Positions 7,099-15,029 of a stretch of DNA of 39,720 bases are shown here, one piece after another. The stretch's first letter is position 1. Each line of letters opens with the position of its first letter. The stretch comes from Rufibacter ruber (GTDB lineage: Bacteria > Bacteroidota > Bacteroidia > Cytophagales > Hymenobacteraceae): positions 1-39,720 of the forward strand of contig NZ_LRMM01000049.1 of assembly GCF_001647275.1 (NCBI RefSeq), in the 5' to 3' direction. The position numbers and the translations under genes are program-made. A model generated the notes under the pieces. That model was not told where the DNA came from. It worked only from the letters and a program-made list of their open reading frames with translations, and ran no database searches.

Positions 7099-8359
7099 AG
7101 CCATCATCTGGCACCCGTACACCCAGATGCAGACCGCCCCGCTGCCCATTGGCATCACCCGCGGCGAAGGCGCATTACTCTTTTCTGAAGACGGGAAAAC
7201 CTATCTGGACGCCGTTTCTTCCTGGTGGGTGAACATTCACGGGCACGCGCACCCGCACATTGCCCAGCGCGTTTCCCAACAGCTGCAGACCCTGGAGCAC
7301 GTGATATTTGCAGGCTTCACCCATGAACCGGCGGTTGAGTTAGCCGAGCGGCTGCTGAAACTTTTGCCTACCAACCAAGCCCGCGTTTTTTATACCGATA
7401 ATGGTTCTACGGCTGTGGAAGTGGCCCTGAAAATGGTGCTGCAATACTGGTTCAACCAAGGGGTGGAGAAAACCAAAATCATAGCCTTTGAAGGCAGCTA
7501 CCACGGCGACACCTTCGGGGCGATGAGCGTGAGTGAGCGCTCTGTGTTTACGCGTCCGTTCCAGCAGTATCTGTTTGACGTGGAATTTCTGCCCGTGCCG
7601 GTGCCCGGAAAGGAGGAGCAAACCATTGAACGATTGCAGGAGTTGCTGCAGCACGGTGACATCGCTGCCTTCATCTTTGAGCCGCTGGTCTTGGGTACAG
7701 CCGGTATGGTGATGTATTCGCCGGAGGTGCTGGATGAATTGCTTCGGCTCTGCCGAAAACAGAAGGTGATGACCATTGCCGATGAGGTGATGACAGGCTT
7801 TGGGCGCACGGGCAAACGGTTCGCGATGGATTACCTCACGGAGCAACCTGATGTGATGTGTTTCTCCAAAGGTATCACCGGCGGCACCATGGCCTTGGGC
7901 GTGACCACCTGTACCCAGGTAATTTACAACGCTTTTCTGAGCCAGGACAAAACCAAAGCCCTTTTCCACGGCCATTCTTACACCGCCAATCCGGTGGCCT
8001 GCGCCGCTTCTCTGGCCAGCCTTGATTTGGTGGAGGCCCCGGAGTTTCTGCAGAATCTAGAGCGAATCACAGCCTCGCATGCGGCGTTCGCCCAGGAGTT
8101 GGCAGGGAAAGAAGGCATTAAAGAGGTTCGGCAAACGGGCACCATTCTGGCCGTGGAGTTTGAGGTGGGCGAGACGTCTTACTTTCACAACCTGCGGGAC
8201 GTGCTGTACAACTTCTCTCTGGAAAACGGAGTGCTGCTGCGGCCGCTGGGGAACATTGTCTATGCGCTTCCGTCGTACTGCATCACGCCAGAGCAGTTGG
8301 CGCAGGTATATCAAACCATGGAAGGCATGCGGCAGCTGATTGTTGACGGTGCGTTTTAG
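7076..8359 (+). CDS. bioA: Adenosylmethionine-8-amino-7-oxononanoate aminotransferase
   Basis: This PLP enzyme converts 8-amino-7-oxononanoate to 7,8-diaminononanoate, using S-adenosylmethionine as amino donor in the studied members. The protein has 427 residues. Family blocks are WHPYTQM near the start, SSWWVNIHGHAHP, the cofactor-binding DNGSTAVEVALKM, ADEVMTGFGRTG, and the Schiff-base Lys265 in CFSKGITGG. It is the last gene of the bioBFDA operon. The final codons, Ala-Phe-stop (GCGTTTTAG), are the first nine bases of a palindrome repeat, so the present C-terminus was probably set by the repeat. No bioC or bioH is seen in the window. Confidence 0.96.
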   Translation: MNLAQRDKAIIWHPYTQMQTAPLPIGITRGEGALLFSEDGKTYLDAVSSWWVNIHGHAHPHIAQRVSQQLQTLEHVIFAGFTHEPAVELAERLLKLLPTNQARVFYTDNGSTAVEVALKMVLQYWFNQGVEKTKIIAFEGSYHGDTFGAMSVSERSVFTRPFQQYLFDVEFLPVPVPGKEEQTIERLQELLQHGDIAAFIFEPLVLGTAGMVMYSPEVLDELLRLCRKQKVMTIADEVMTGFGRTGKRFAMDYLTEQPDVMCFSKGITGGTMALGVTTCTQVIYNAFLSQDKTKALFHGHSYTANPVACAASLASLDLVEAPEFLQNLERITASHAAFAQELAGKEGIKEVRQTGTILAVEFEVGETSYFHNLRDVLYNFSLENGVLLRPLGNIVYALPSYCITPEQLAQVYQTMEGMRQLIVDGAF

Positions 8360-8390
8360 GGCTGTTTATGGAAAAACAGGTCAAAAACAG
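8351..8390. repeat. 40-bp palindrome family, copy 7, at the bioA stop codon
   Basis: The left arm GCGTTTTAGGGCTGTTT and the right arm AAAAACAGGTCAAAAACAG flank a short centre. The stop codon of bioA lies within the left arm. As RNA it would place a hairpin at the operon's 3' end. Confidence 0.8.
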
Positions 8391-8476
8391 GAAAATACTC
8401 ACCAATGCGAGTGCCTGCTGGCACCAATTCTGCAGAAAGGCTACGTCTAGGCACATATGCAAGCACTTACCCCTAA

Positions 8477-8632
8477 GAGCATGTTTAAATTTGTCTTTTG
8501 CAAAATGGTATCAAAAGAACCTGACTTTGCCATTTTCCCGCACCGTAGCGCTGCTACGTTGTTCAAAAATCACTTCGCCAGAACCTTTCGCTCCCCATTT
8601 TTCGCTTGCAAAACCAAAATGTAAACAGGTTC
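8477..8632. mobile_element. MITE-like element A (156 bp) with 3-bp target duplication
   Basis: The left end GAGCATGTTTAAATTT and the reverse complement of the right end (GAACCTGTTTACATTTT) are imperfect terminal inverted repeats. The element is flanked by TAA on both sides (8474-8476 and 8633-8635), as expected of a TNA target duplication. The interior contains CACCGTAGCGCTGCTACG. It codes for nothing. The copy at 34747-34885 matches it along its length. It is probably a non-autonomous derivative of an IS element whose transposase is not in this window. Confidence 0.7.
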
Positions 8633-8672
8633 TAAAGTATTGAGGTCTCACAGATTTATTCTGTCTTCTCTT

Positions 8673-8816
8673 TTGTCATCCTGAAAGGATCTTGTGGGCG
8701 AACTAGAAAAGCTGGAGCCATTCTTATTAGATGGCTGTTTCAGTTTTACTGCTCAAGTACTGAACAAAGAAATCACGGTATTACAGTTCGCCCACAAGAT
8801 CCTTTCAGGATGACAA
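8673..8816. mobile_element. 144-bp element with perfect 32-bp inverted ends
   Basis: Bases 8673-8704 are the exact reverse complement of 8785-8816. The arm begins TTGTCATCCTGAAAGGATC and ends GGGCGAACT. An imperfect match continues a few bases outside. The 80-base interior has no coding potential. I recall similar TCATCCTGAAAGGATCTTG sequences as dispersed repeats in Cytophagales genomes. It lies between element A and the beta-ketoacyl synthase promoter. Confidence 0.75.
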
Positions 8817-8900
8817 AGAGGGGTTAGGTTAGGTAGGTGGTAAAGTCACGTGACTGCTTGGTGCAACCGGTTTAAGGAAGCACTGCGTCAATTTGTGTCT

Positions 8901-8908
8901 TACCTTTG
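8901..8908 (+). promoter_or_regulatory. -7 box (TACCTTTG) before the beta-ketoacyl synthase gene
   Basis: TACCTTTG matches TAnnTTTG exactly. Five bases later is an ATG (8914) opening a 12-codon frame, MKGQQGSHDSAF, whose stop lies in the palindrome at 8944. No good -33 box is seen. Confidence 0.5.
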
Positions 8909-8943
8909 CCGACATGAAGGGCCAGCAAGGCAGTCATGATAGT

Positions 8944-8983
8944 GCGTTTTAGGCCTCTTTTTCAGAAAACAGCTCAAAAACAG
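8944..8983. repeat. 40-bp palindrome family, copy 8, at the start of the beta-ketoacyl synthase gene
   Basis: The left arm GCGTTTTAGGCCTCTTTTTC and the right arm GAAAACAGCTCAAAAACAG are present. It is immediately followed by the ATG at 8984. An ATG at 8936 would read through it as an N-terminal extension (VRFRPLFQKTAQKQ). Confidence 0.8.
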
Positions 8984-10201
8984 ATGCAGCAGAAGCAGGA
9001 ACAGGAATGGATTGTGATACGGGGCATGGGCTCCATCTCTGGCTTGGGCTGTTCCCGCACCGAAGTGATAGAAGCGTATACCACTGGCAGAACCGCTTTC
9101 ACGTATCTTCCTGAACTAGGTTTAGACACCCCGGTTGCCCCTCTTTCGCCTTCCGGTGAAGCCGCTTTGCACGCGCTCCAAAAAGAGAACCCTGACTATG
9201 GAACGCTAGACCGAACGGTGCAAATGGCCATGGTAGCCGCCCGCCAGGCAGTAGCAGAAGCGGGTTGGGAAAATACTTCTGAGTTTCCTATTGGCATTAA
9301 TATTGGCTCCTCTAGAGGCGCCACCGGGTTGTTTGAGCACTATCACGCTGAATTTTTGGCAAAACCTGAGCTGCGGCTCTCCCCTTCCGTCTCACCCAGC
9401 ACCACGCTGGGCAATGTGGCCAGCTGGGTGGCGCAGGATTTACAGGCCACTGGCCCCGTTATCAGCCACTCGGTCACGTGCAGTACGGCCTTGCAGGCGT
9501 TTGCCAACGGGGTGGCGTGGTTGAAATCAGGCATGGCCAAGCGGTTTCTAGTGGGCGGGGCAGAGGCTCCATTGACCCCGTTCACCGTTGCCCAGATGAA
9601 AGGGATAGGCATTTATTCCAAGCTGGCCGCTGACAAGCAGCCTTGCCGGCCCTTGAACCAGGAACAGAACACCTTTGTGCTGGGCGAAGGGGCCGCGGTT
9701 TTTGCGCTGGAACGGATGACGGAAAATGAGATAGCGGCCTTAGGCCTCTCTGAAGTGGTGGTGGTAGGAGCTGTAGGTCTGGGCATGGAGCAAACTCCAT
9801 CTAAAACGGGCCTGACCCCAGATGGCCAACATTTCCAAAAAGCCATGCAGCAGGCACTTTCCCTGGCCCAACGCTCCCCCGCAGAGATAGATGCGGTGGT
9901 GGTGCATGCCCCTGGTACCAAAGCGGGAGACAAAGCAGAAATGACGGCCTTGAACCAGGTGCTTCACCAGAGACTCCCTTCCCTTTTCAGCAGCAAAACC
10001 AGCATGGGCCACAGCTTGGGGGCTTCGGGGGCTTTGTCTGCTGAGATGGCTCTGCTGATCCTCCAGAACATTCCCCTTGAACCGCTTACCCCGGCAGATG
10101 GTGTTTCTACCGCGGCCAATCCTTTCCGGCACCTCCTGATCAACAGCGCTGGCTTTGGCGGCAACAGTGCCAGCTTACTTCTCTCCAGGGTGAGGTTTTA
10201 A
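8984..10201 (+). CDS. Beta-ketoacyl synthase (FabF-like), next to the biotin operon
   Basis: This decarboxylating condensing enzyme should extend an acyl-thioester on acyl carrier protein. From the ATG at 8984 it has 405 residues. The active-site Cys166 lies in VTCSTALQAF. His308 lies in the atypical motif HAPGTKAGD, where FabF has HGTGTPLGD. His343 lies in KTSMGHSLGASGA. The Cys-His-His triad is complete. An in-frame ATG at 8936 would add 16 residues read through a palindrome repeat; I prefer 8984. From memory, related ketosynthases occur in biotin clusters of other Bacteroidota, so a role in making the pimeloyl precursor is plausible but inferred. General fatty-acid or polyketide synthesis is the alternative. 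Confidence 0.88.
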   Translation: MQQKQEQEWIVIRGMGSISGLGCSRTEVIEAYTTGRTAFTYLPELGLDTPVAPLSPSGEAALHALQKENPDYGTLDRTVQMAMVAARQAVAEAGWENTSEFPIGINIGSSRGATGLFEHYHAEFLAKPELRLSPSVSPSTTLGNVASWVAQDLQATGPVISHSVTCSTALQAFANGVAWLKSGMAKRFLVGGAEAPLTPFTVAQMKGIGIYSKLAADKQPCRPLNQEQNTFVLGEGAAVFALERMTENEIAALGLSEVVVVGAVGLGMEQTPSKTGLTPDGQHFQKAMQQALSLAQRSPAEIDAVVVHAPGTKAGDKAEMTALNQVLHQRLPSLFSSKTSMGHSLGASGALSAEMALLILQNIPLEPLTPADGVSTAANPFRHLLINSAGFGGNSASLLLSRVRF

Positions 10202-10711
10202 TGCAGTTCCTGCTGGGGCAAAGCGACCTACTTTCCTCTTCTTTGCTGTTTTGGGGCTGTTTTCCGAAAAAGAGGCCAAAAACGGCCCCCATCCTTAGTA
10301 AGCTCCATACCGGATTTACAGGAGGCGGCACCGCTTCTTCTAATCAAGTGCTGGCTAACCAAATGCCTTAGCAAAGAAAGGCTACCTGGTTAGCACCTGG
10401 CTTTCTCTTGCATGCCTTCTGTGGCGTGGTTAAAAGGTATGAATACTTTTAAAGATCCTTATTTTAACCCTTTTCTTTTACCATTTCCCAGCACAAATCT
10501 CTCCTTTTCCAACTGTCTCTCCCTTTATAAATTTTCAGATACTACATTATACATTCTCAATATATAAAATTCCAAAAGGAGTAACGGGTTTATTCATCCT
10601 CCAAAACCCAGCCATTCAACGTGATTTTTATCCCTTTCAACGATTTTCCAAATCTCCGCTGAAACCTTTTAAGAAATTGGATCAATTCAACATTTTCATT
10701 GGATATCCTTT
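10202..10711. other. Gene-free region before the first giant surface protein
   Basis: It holds one palindrome copy (10244-10284) and a loose inverted pair around 10348-10400 (GTGCTGGCTAACCA against TGGTTAGCAC). From about 10440 to the start codon the sequence becomes AT-rich and probably contains the promoter. I could not pick a clear TAnnTTTG box. Confidence 0.6.
10244..10284. repeat. 40-bp palindrome family, copy 9
   Basis: The left arm GCTGTTTTGGGGCTGTTTTC and the right arm GAAAAAGAGGCCAAAAACGG show the GAGG subfamily change. It follows the beta-ketoacyl synthase stop by about 40 bases. Confidence 0.8.
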
Positions 10712-13700
10712 ATGTCACGTCCAAGTCTCCCTCAGCACAGGTCTAGAATTCTGCCACTCTTAGTGCTATCTGTAGTTTTTCTGGCATTTTCCTATTTTTT
10801 CTCTTCCGCCGTGGCGCAAACCAGAGGAATGATCATCCAGAAAGCTTCTGGTTCAGGTAGGGCAATTCTTGACAGGAACAATGATGGGTATGTTTCCCTC
10901 TCTCCCAGCGGCTTTGCGTTAGGGGAAGACACCGGCGCTAAAAGCGAAATCCCGTTCAGGATGCTTCCGCAGTTTGCGGGGCCAGAGCCACTCAATGATC
11001 TGGCAACCGGCTCTAACGGGGGGCACACTGATTTAGCCAATGCGCCGCTGGGCATGTATTTTGATGGCGAAAATGTTATGTTCAGGGTTCGTTTAGGGGG
11101 CCACTCCACTGCCTCAAAGGGCTATAGCTTTGTGTTAGACACTGATGGCATCTTCAATGCCAGAACAGACGCTAACGGAAACGTTATTCCCTATGTAACC
11201 CCTTCAAAGGTCAAAAACCTGGGCTTTGAGTACGAAATTGTGTTCGCCTCTAACTTTGATGTGGCCGTCTATTACCATAGGGGAAGCGGGGATGACAATG
11301 ACCCCGTTTTGTATTCCAGTAACGTGATCTGGCGCGCCTCAGCCAACGGAGGCTATACTCAATATTCTCAGAAGTCTGTGGCGGGGACCACCGCAGGCGG
11401 TAATGCTGATTATTTCTATGATTTTTACGTTCCCTTGTCTGCCTTCACCAATGCCCAGTATAATGCGCCCGGCATCAATGCCGCCACAACCCTTTTCAGA
11501 GTAAGCGGCTCTACCATTACCAGCGCCCAGACAGGTCTGGAAGGAACCATCTCAGATGTGGGCGGAGTAGATGATAAAAAGTATGGGAATGATAAAATCA
11601 AAATCTGGAAAGATGTGATTCCTAACTTTCCCCAAACAACGTTAAACCAGTTGAAAGACGGGGAGTTTGGCTGTGCGAAACCTTCTGCTCCTATTATTAC
11701 AGGTGCTCCCAAAGCTTATGACACGTCTGTCTCTGGTATTTCAAATGAACCCAACGGCACCACCATTCATCTTTATAAAGGGGGAACGTTGTCAAATGGC
11801 GTGCTCACCGGAGCCACCCTCCTTGCCACCACCACCGTCTCTGGCGGTGTCTGGACGGCTACTTTTACCACTGCCCTGGTGGAAAACGATGTATTACGGG
11901 CGAAAGCGACGTATACGGCCGGGTGTGAGTCGGCTTATTCTTCCGCTGTCAACACCATAGCCGGGGTTTGCGCCACTCCCGCCCCTGCTGCCCCAGTCTC
12001 TATTAGCGGGAACAAGGGAGCCCAGGGAACTTATACTGCCCCCAGCGGCTATACCGGGCCTATCACTTTTACCGTGTACCGGGTCATGTCAAACGGTGCC
12101 TACAGTTCAGCGGTTAGTGATGTATATGCTTCCGGGGGAACCGTAACGTCGCAAACTGTATCCTCTACCACTGGCTCCTACTCTTACTCTATTGGAGGTG
12201 GGCATGGCCAAGCATTGCATGATGCCTCCTTTGTGGTCACTGCTAAACTGGGAACGGGTTGTGAGTCGCCTTATTCGGCCCCGGCCTGTATAGGCAATAA
12301 AACCATTGCTTCCCCTACCCCTTCCTTTACCTATACTACTTCCTCGTCTACGAGCCCCACCAGTATCAAGAACACTGATACCTGGGTTAACATCAATGTG
12401 TCTGCTACTATACCCGCTGCCCAAACCTTTACCCAGTTAACTTTTAAACTGGTTAAACGTACGGGTACCTCTAGCGCCAATTACGGCTATACCCAGCTGG
12501 CTTCATCAACCATCAACAATCCCGCCTCAGGGACACCCGTTACCAGCACCTTTTCCCTTACCGCAGCGCAGATTGCTAATTTTTCTGCGGGTGACATTCT
12601 CTTGGTGGAAGCCGTTGGTTTGTACAGCAACACCAATACAGGTGCCTGTGTGGCAGAGGCAACGGCTACCATTACGGCTACCAACGGGGCTGTTACTGCT
12701 ACCCCAGCTATTACCGGTACGTACTGTACTGCTTCGTCTATCACTACTGTGACAGGTACCTCTACTGAAATTCAAGGTACCACCATCACAATTTACAAGA
12801 CCGGCCAAACGGCTGCTATTGGCAATGCGGTAGTGTTGGCCGGAGGGGCATGGTCAGCCAGTATTACCGCTGGTACGCTTACTCCAGGTTCTTCTTTCTA
12901 TGCCACCGCTACCGCTGCCAATAAATTGGTCAGCAACACTTCAAACCCTGTCACCGTGAACGCCCTCACGTCTAATACAGGAGCAAGTGTTACCGGTCCA
13001 ATCTATGAAAGTGCCACCACTGTTTCCGGGCAACGCCCCAGTGGCAAGCTGATCAAAATCTATGTAGACGGTTCACCCGTGCTGGACCCTGCAACCGGTT
13101 TTGCCCCAGTGGCCGTGACGTACCCAACCGACACCACCTGGTCTATCACCAATGCCGCCCTGAGCAGAGAATTGGCCACTGGAACCAGTGTGACCATTAC
13201 CGTACTGGATGCATCTGCCACCGCCTGCGGCGGCGAAAGTGCCCCAACGGCAGCAGTGGTGGTATTGTGCACCCCTCCTTCAACGGCGTATACCATCAGC
13301 CCCCCTTCTTCCCGCAGTATTTGCAGTGGCTCTGCCGTTAGCATTTCCCTGTCAGGCTCTGAGGATGGAATAATATACCAGCTATATAACAATACCACCA
13401 GCGCCTACACCGGTTCTTCCAAACTTGGGAACGGAAGCGCGCTGGAGTTAACATCAGACATCTTAACGGGCGGCACCACCCCCAATGTGTATGAACTGGT
13501 GGTGAAAGCTTATAAAGTTGGGGGCACCTGCAGTGTCATTACTTTAACGGGTGCCACCACGGTAACCGTAGGGCAGAGTATTGCCACACCTGTGATCACC
13601 CTTGGCACCAGCACGGTCTGCGGAAGCGGTACTACTACCGTTGCTGTTTCTAACGCGGTGTATGGCTATACCTACCAGCTGTACCGCGGAGATTCTCCCA

Positions 13701-14731
13701 CCACCGCCACAACACTGGTGGCCAGCATATTGGCAGACAGTGCCCCGGTAGAGTTCTTCGTGAATGTCACCACTAGTACGTATTATAAGGTGAAGGCAAT
13801 TGCCGGTGCCTGCGAAAGCGCCTTTTCAAACCTTGAAAACGCAACCGTGTCTACCTGTACCGTAAGCTATCAGGTGGAACCTGCTTACCGCAAAGGTGAT
13901 TATTTTCTAACTGAAGTGATTGCTACCCCGGTGTACCCTGGTGGCATGACCTACACATTTTCTGGCACCGGATTATTACCTGGTACTGCAGTTAACTCTA
14001 AGACTGGTAAAATCTATGTCTCTGACCTCAACACCTTAACTTCAGGTTCCAGGACAGCTACCATTTTAGCCACGAACACGGCAACAGGAGAAGTTATCTC
14101 TGTGCCTGTCACGTATAGTGTAAGCCCAGATAATAACCCAAGCGCCGCTGCCCACCCATTAGACCCAGAGGTTTTGCCCGTCACCCTGACGGCCTTTACC
14201 GCAACCGCCTCTAAAGGGTATGTGCAGCTTAAATGGAGTACCTCCTCTGAATTAAACAATGACCGATTTGAGATAGAAAGAACCCTTGACCTTCAAACCT
14301 ATACCAAAATTGGGGAAGTTGCAGGGGCCGGGACCTGCAATACCCTCAAGCATTACACGTTTACAGATCATAACCCCGCTTTAGGCAAAGCCTACTATAG
14401 ACTGAAACAAGTAGATACAGACGGAAAACAGGAATACAGCAAATTAGTATCTGCTCTGGTAACCTTGCCCCAAAGTGCAGCCACCGTGACAGTTGCCCCA
14501 AACCCCGTTCATGGGAAAGCGACTATCAGTTTACAACATCTTTCTGGAGGAGAAGTAACTTTAGAACTGGTCAGTTTGCAGAACCAACGGTACTATTCAG
14601 AGAAAATACGTCTTGAAAAAGGGACCAACCAACTCACCCGCAACTGGCAACTGCTTCCTTCAGGGGTATACCTACTTAGAGTGATAGGGTCAGGTGTAAA
14701 CCAAACTCTTAAAATAGTTATGGCGCACTAA
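10712..14731 (+). CDS. Giant T9SS-secreted surface protein, paralog 1
   Basis: This 1339-residue protein has a signal peptide at about 1-35 (LLVLSVVFLAFSYFF...VAQ). Residues about 38-315 form a domain I cannot name, with GGHTDLANAPLGMYFDG, FRVRLGG and SKGYSFVLDTDG. This domain recurs in the next gene. Then come Thr/Ser-rich Ig-like modules, including two Cys-paired repeats of the type ICSGSAVSISLSGSEDG...YQLY. A domain beginning VEPAYRKGDYFLTEVIATP follows. After it is the stretch LPVTLTAFTA...VQLKWST...NNDRFEIERT, which commonly precedes T9SS tails. A type A sorting domain (VAPNPVHGKATISL to LLPSGVYLLRV) ends it. It should be exported and attached outside the cell, perhaps as an adhesin. It lacks visible enzyme motifs. 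Confidence 0.9.
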   Translation: MSRPSLPQHRSRILPLLVLSVVFLAFSYFFSSAVAQTRGMIIQKASGSGRAILDRNNDGYVSLSPSGFALGEDTGAKSEIPFRMLPQFAGPEPLNDLATGSNGGHTDLANAPLGMYFDGENVMFRVRLGGHSTASKGYSFVLDTDGIFNARTDANGNVIPYVTPSKVKNLGFEYEIVFASNFDVAVYYHRGSGDDNDPVLYSSNVIWRASANGGYTQYSQKSVAGTTAGGNADYFYDFYVPLSAFTNAQYNAPGINAATTLFRVSGSTITSAQTGLEGTISDVGGVDDKKYGNDKIKIWKDVIPNFPQTTLNQLKDGEFGCAKPSAPIITGAPKAYDTSVSGISNEPNGTTIHLYKGGTLSNGVLTGATLLATTTVSGGVWTATFTTALVENDVLRAKATYTAGCESAYSSAVNTIAGVCATPAPAAPVSISGNKGAQGTYTAPSGYTGPITFTVYRVMSNGAYSSAVSDVYASGGTVTSQTVSSTTGSYSYSIGGGHGQALHDASFVVTAKLGTGCESPYSAPACIGNKTIASPTPSFTYTTSSSTSPTSIKNTDTWVNINVSATIPAAQTFTQLTFKLVKRTGTSSANYGYTQLASSTINNPASGTPVTSTFSLTAAQIANFSAGDILLVEAVGLYSNTNTGACVAEATATITATNGAVTATPAITGTYCTASSITTVTGTSTEIQGTTITIYKTGQTAAIGNAVVLAGGAWSASITAGTLTPGSSFYATATAANKLVSNTSNPVTVNALTSNTGASVTGPIYESATTVSGQRPSGKLIKIYVDGSPVLDPATGFAPVAVTYPTDTTWSITNAALSRELATGTSVTITVLDASATACGGESAPTAAVVVLCTPPSTAYTISPPSSRSICSGSAVSISLSGSEDGIIYQLYNNTTSAYTGSSKLGNGSALELTSDILTGGTTPNVYELVVKAYKVGGTCSVITLTGATTVTVGQSIATPVITLGTSTVCGSGTTTVAVSNAVYGYTYQLYRGDSPTTATTLVASILADSAPVEFFVNVTTSTYYKVKAIAGACESAFSNLENATVSTCTVSYQVEPAYRKGDYFLTEVIATPVYPGGMTYTFSGTGLLPGTAVNSKTGKIYVSDLNTLTSGSRTATILATNTATGEVISVPVTYSVSPDNNPSAAAHPLDPEVLPVTLTAFTATASKGYVQLKWSTSSELNNDRFEIERTLDLQTYTKIGEVAGAGTCNTLKHYTFTDHNPALGKAYYRLKQVDTDGKQEYSKLVSALVTLPQSAATVTVAPNPVHGKATISLQHLSGGEVTLELVSLQNQRYYSEKIRLEKGTNQLTRNWQLLPSGVYLLRVIGSGVNQTLKIVMAH

Positions 14732-14769
14732 AAGAAGCATAACAGAAAGTTACAGCGTTATAAATTAGA

Positions 14770-14830
14770 GGAAGCCTATGTATCATTCGTCGAAAAAGAC
14801 GTTTTGGTACATAGGCTTCCTTCTTATTTT
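14770..14830 (+). terminator. Terminator with perfect 13-bp stem after paralog 1
   Basis: GGAAGCCTATGTA (14770-14782) pairs with TACATAGGCTTCC (14808-14820). The loop contains a second small stem, CGTC with GACG. TTCTTATTTT follows. Confidence 0.8.
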
Positions 14831-15029
14831 AAGAACCAAATTTATACTTGCCATTATACCAAACTCTAATATAAAAATATAAATTTAAAATGTTAAAACC
14901 TCCATATTTCTTATACAGAGACAATCAAATAGTAAAAAACATTCATCTGCCAAATTAAGGCATTCATCGAACCACTCCCTGTGCCAGGTTTATAGCAATT
15001 TAATTTTGGGGATTGTTTTAAACTAATAC

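Noticed and set aside
7340-7975. 211-codon minus-strand frame opposite bioA
   Set aside because: It is antisense to a certain gene and His/Gln-rich, as expected of a shadow frame.
8673-8816. Two identical 32-bp sequences considered as CRISPR repeats
   Set aside because: They are inverted rather than direct, there are only two, and no cas gene is present.
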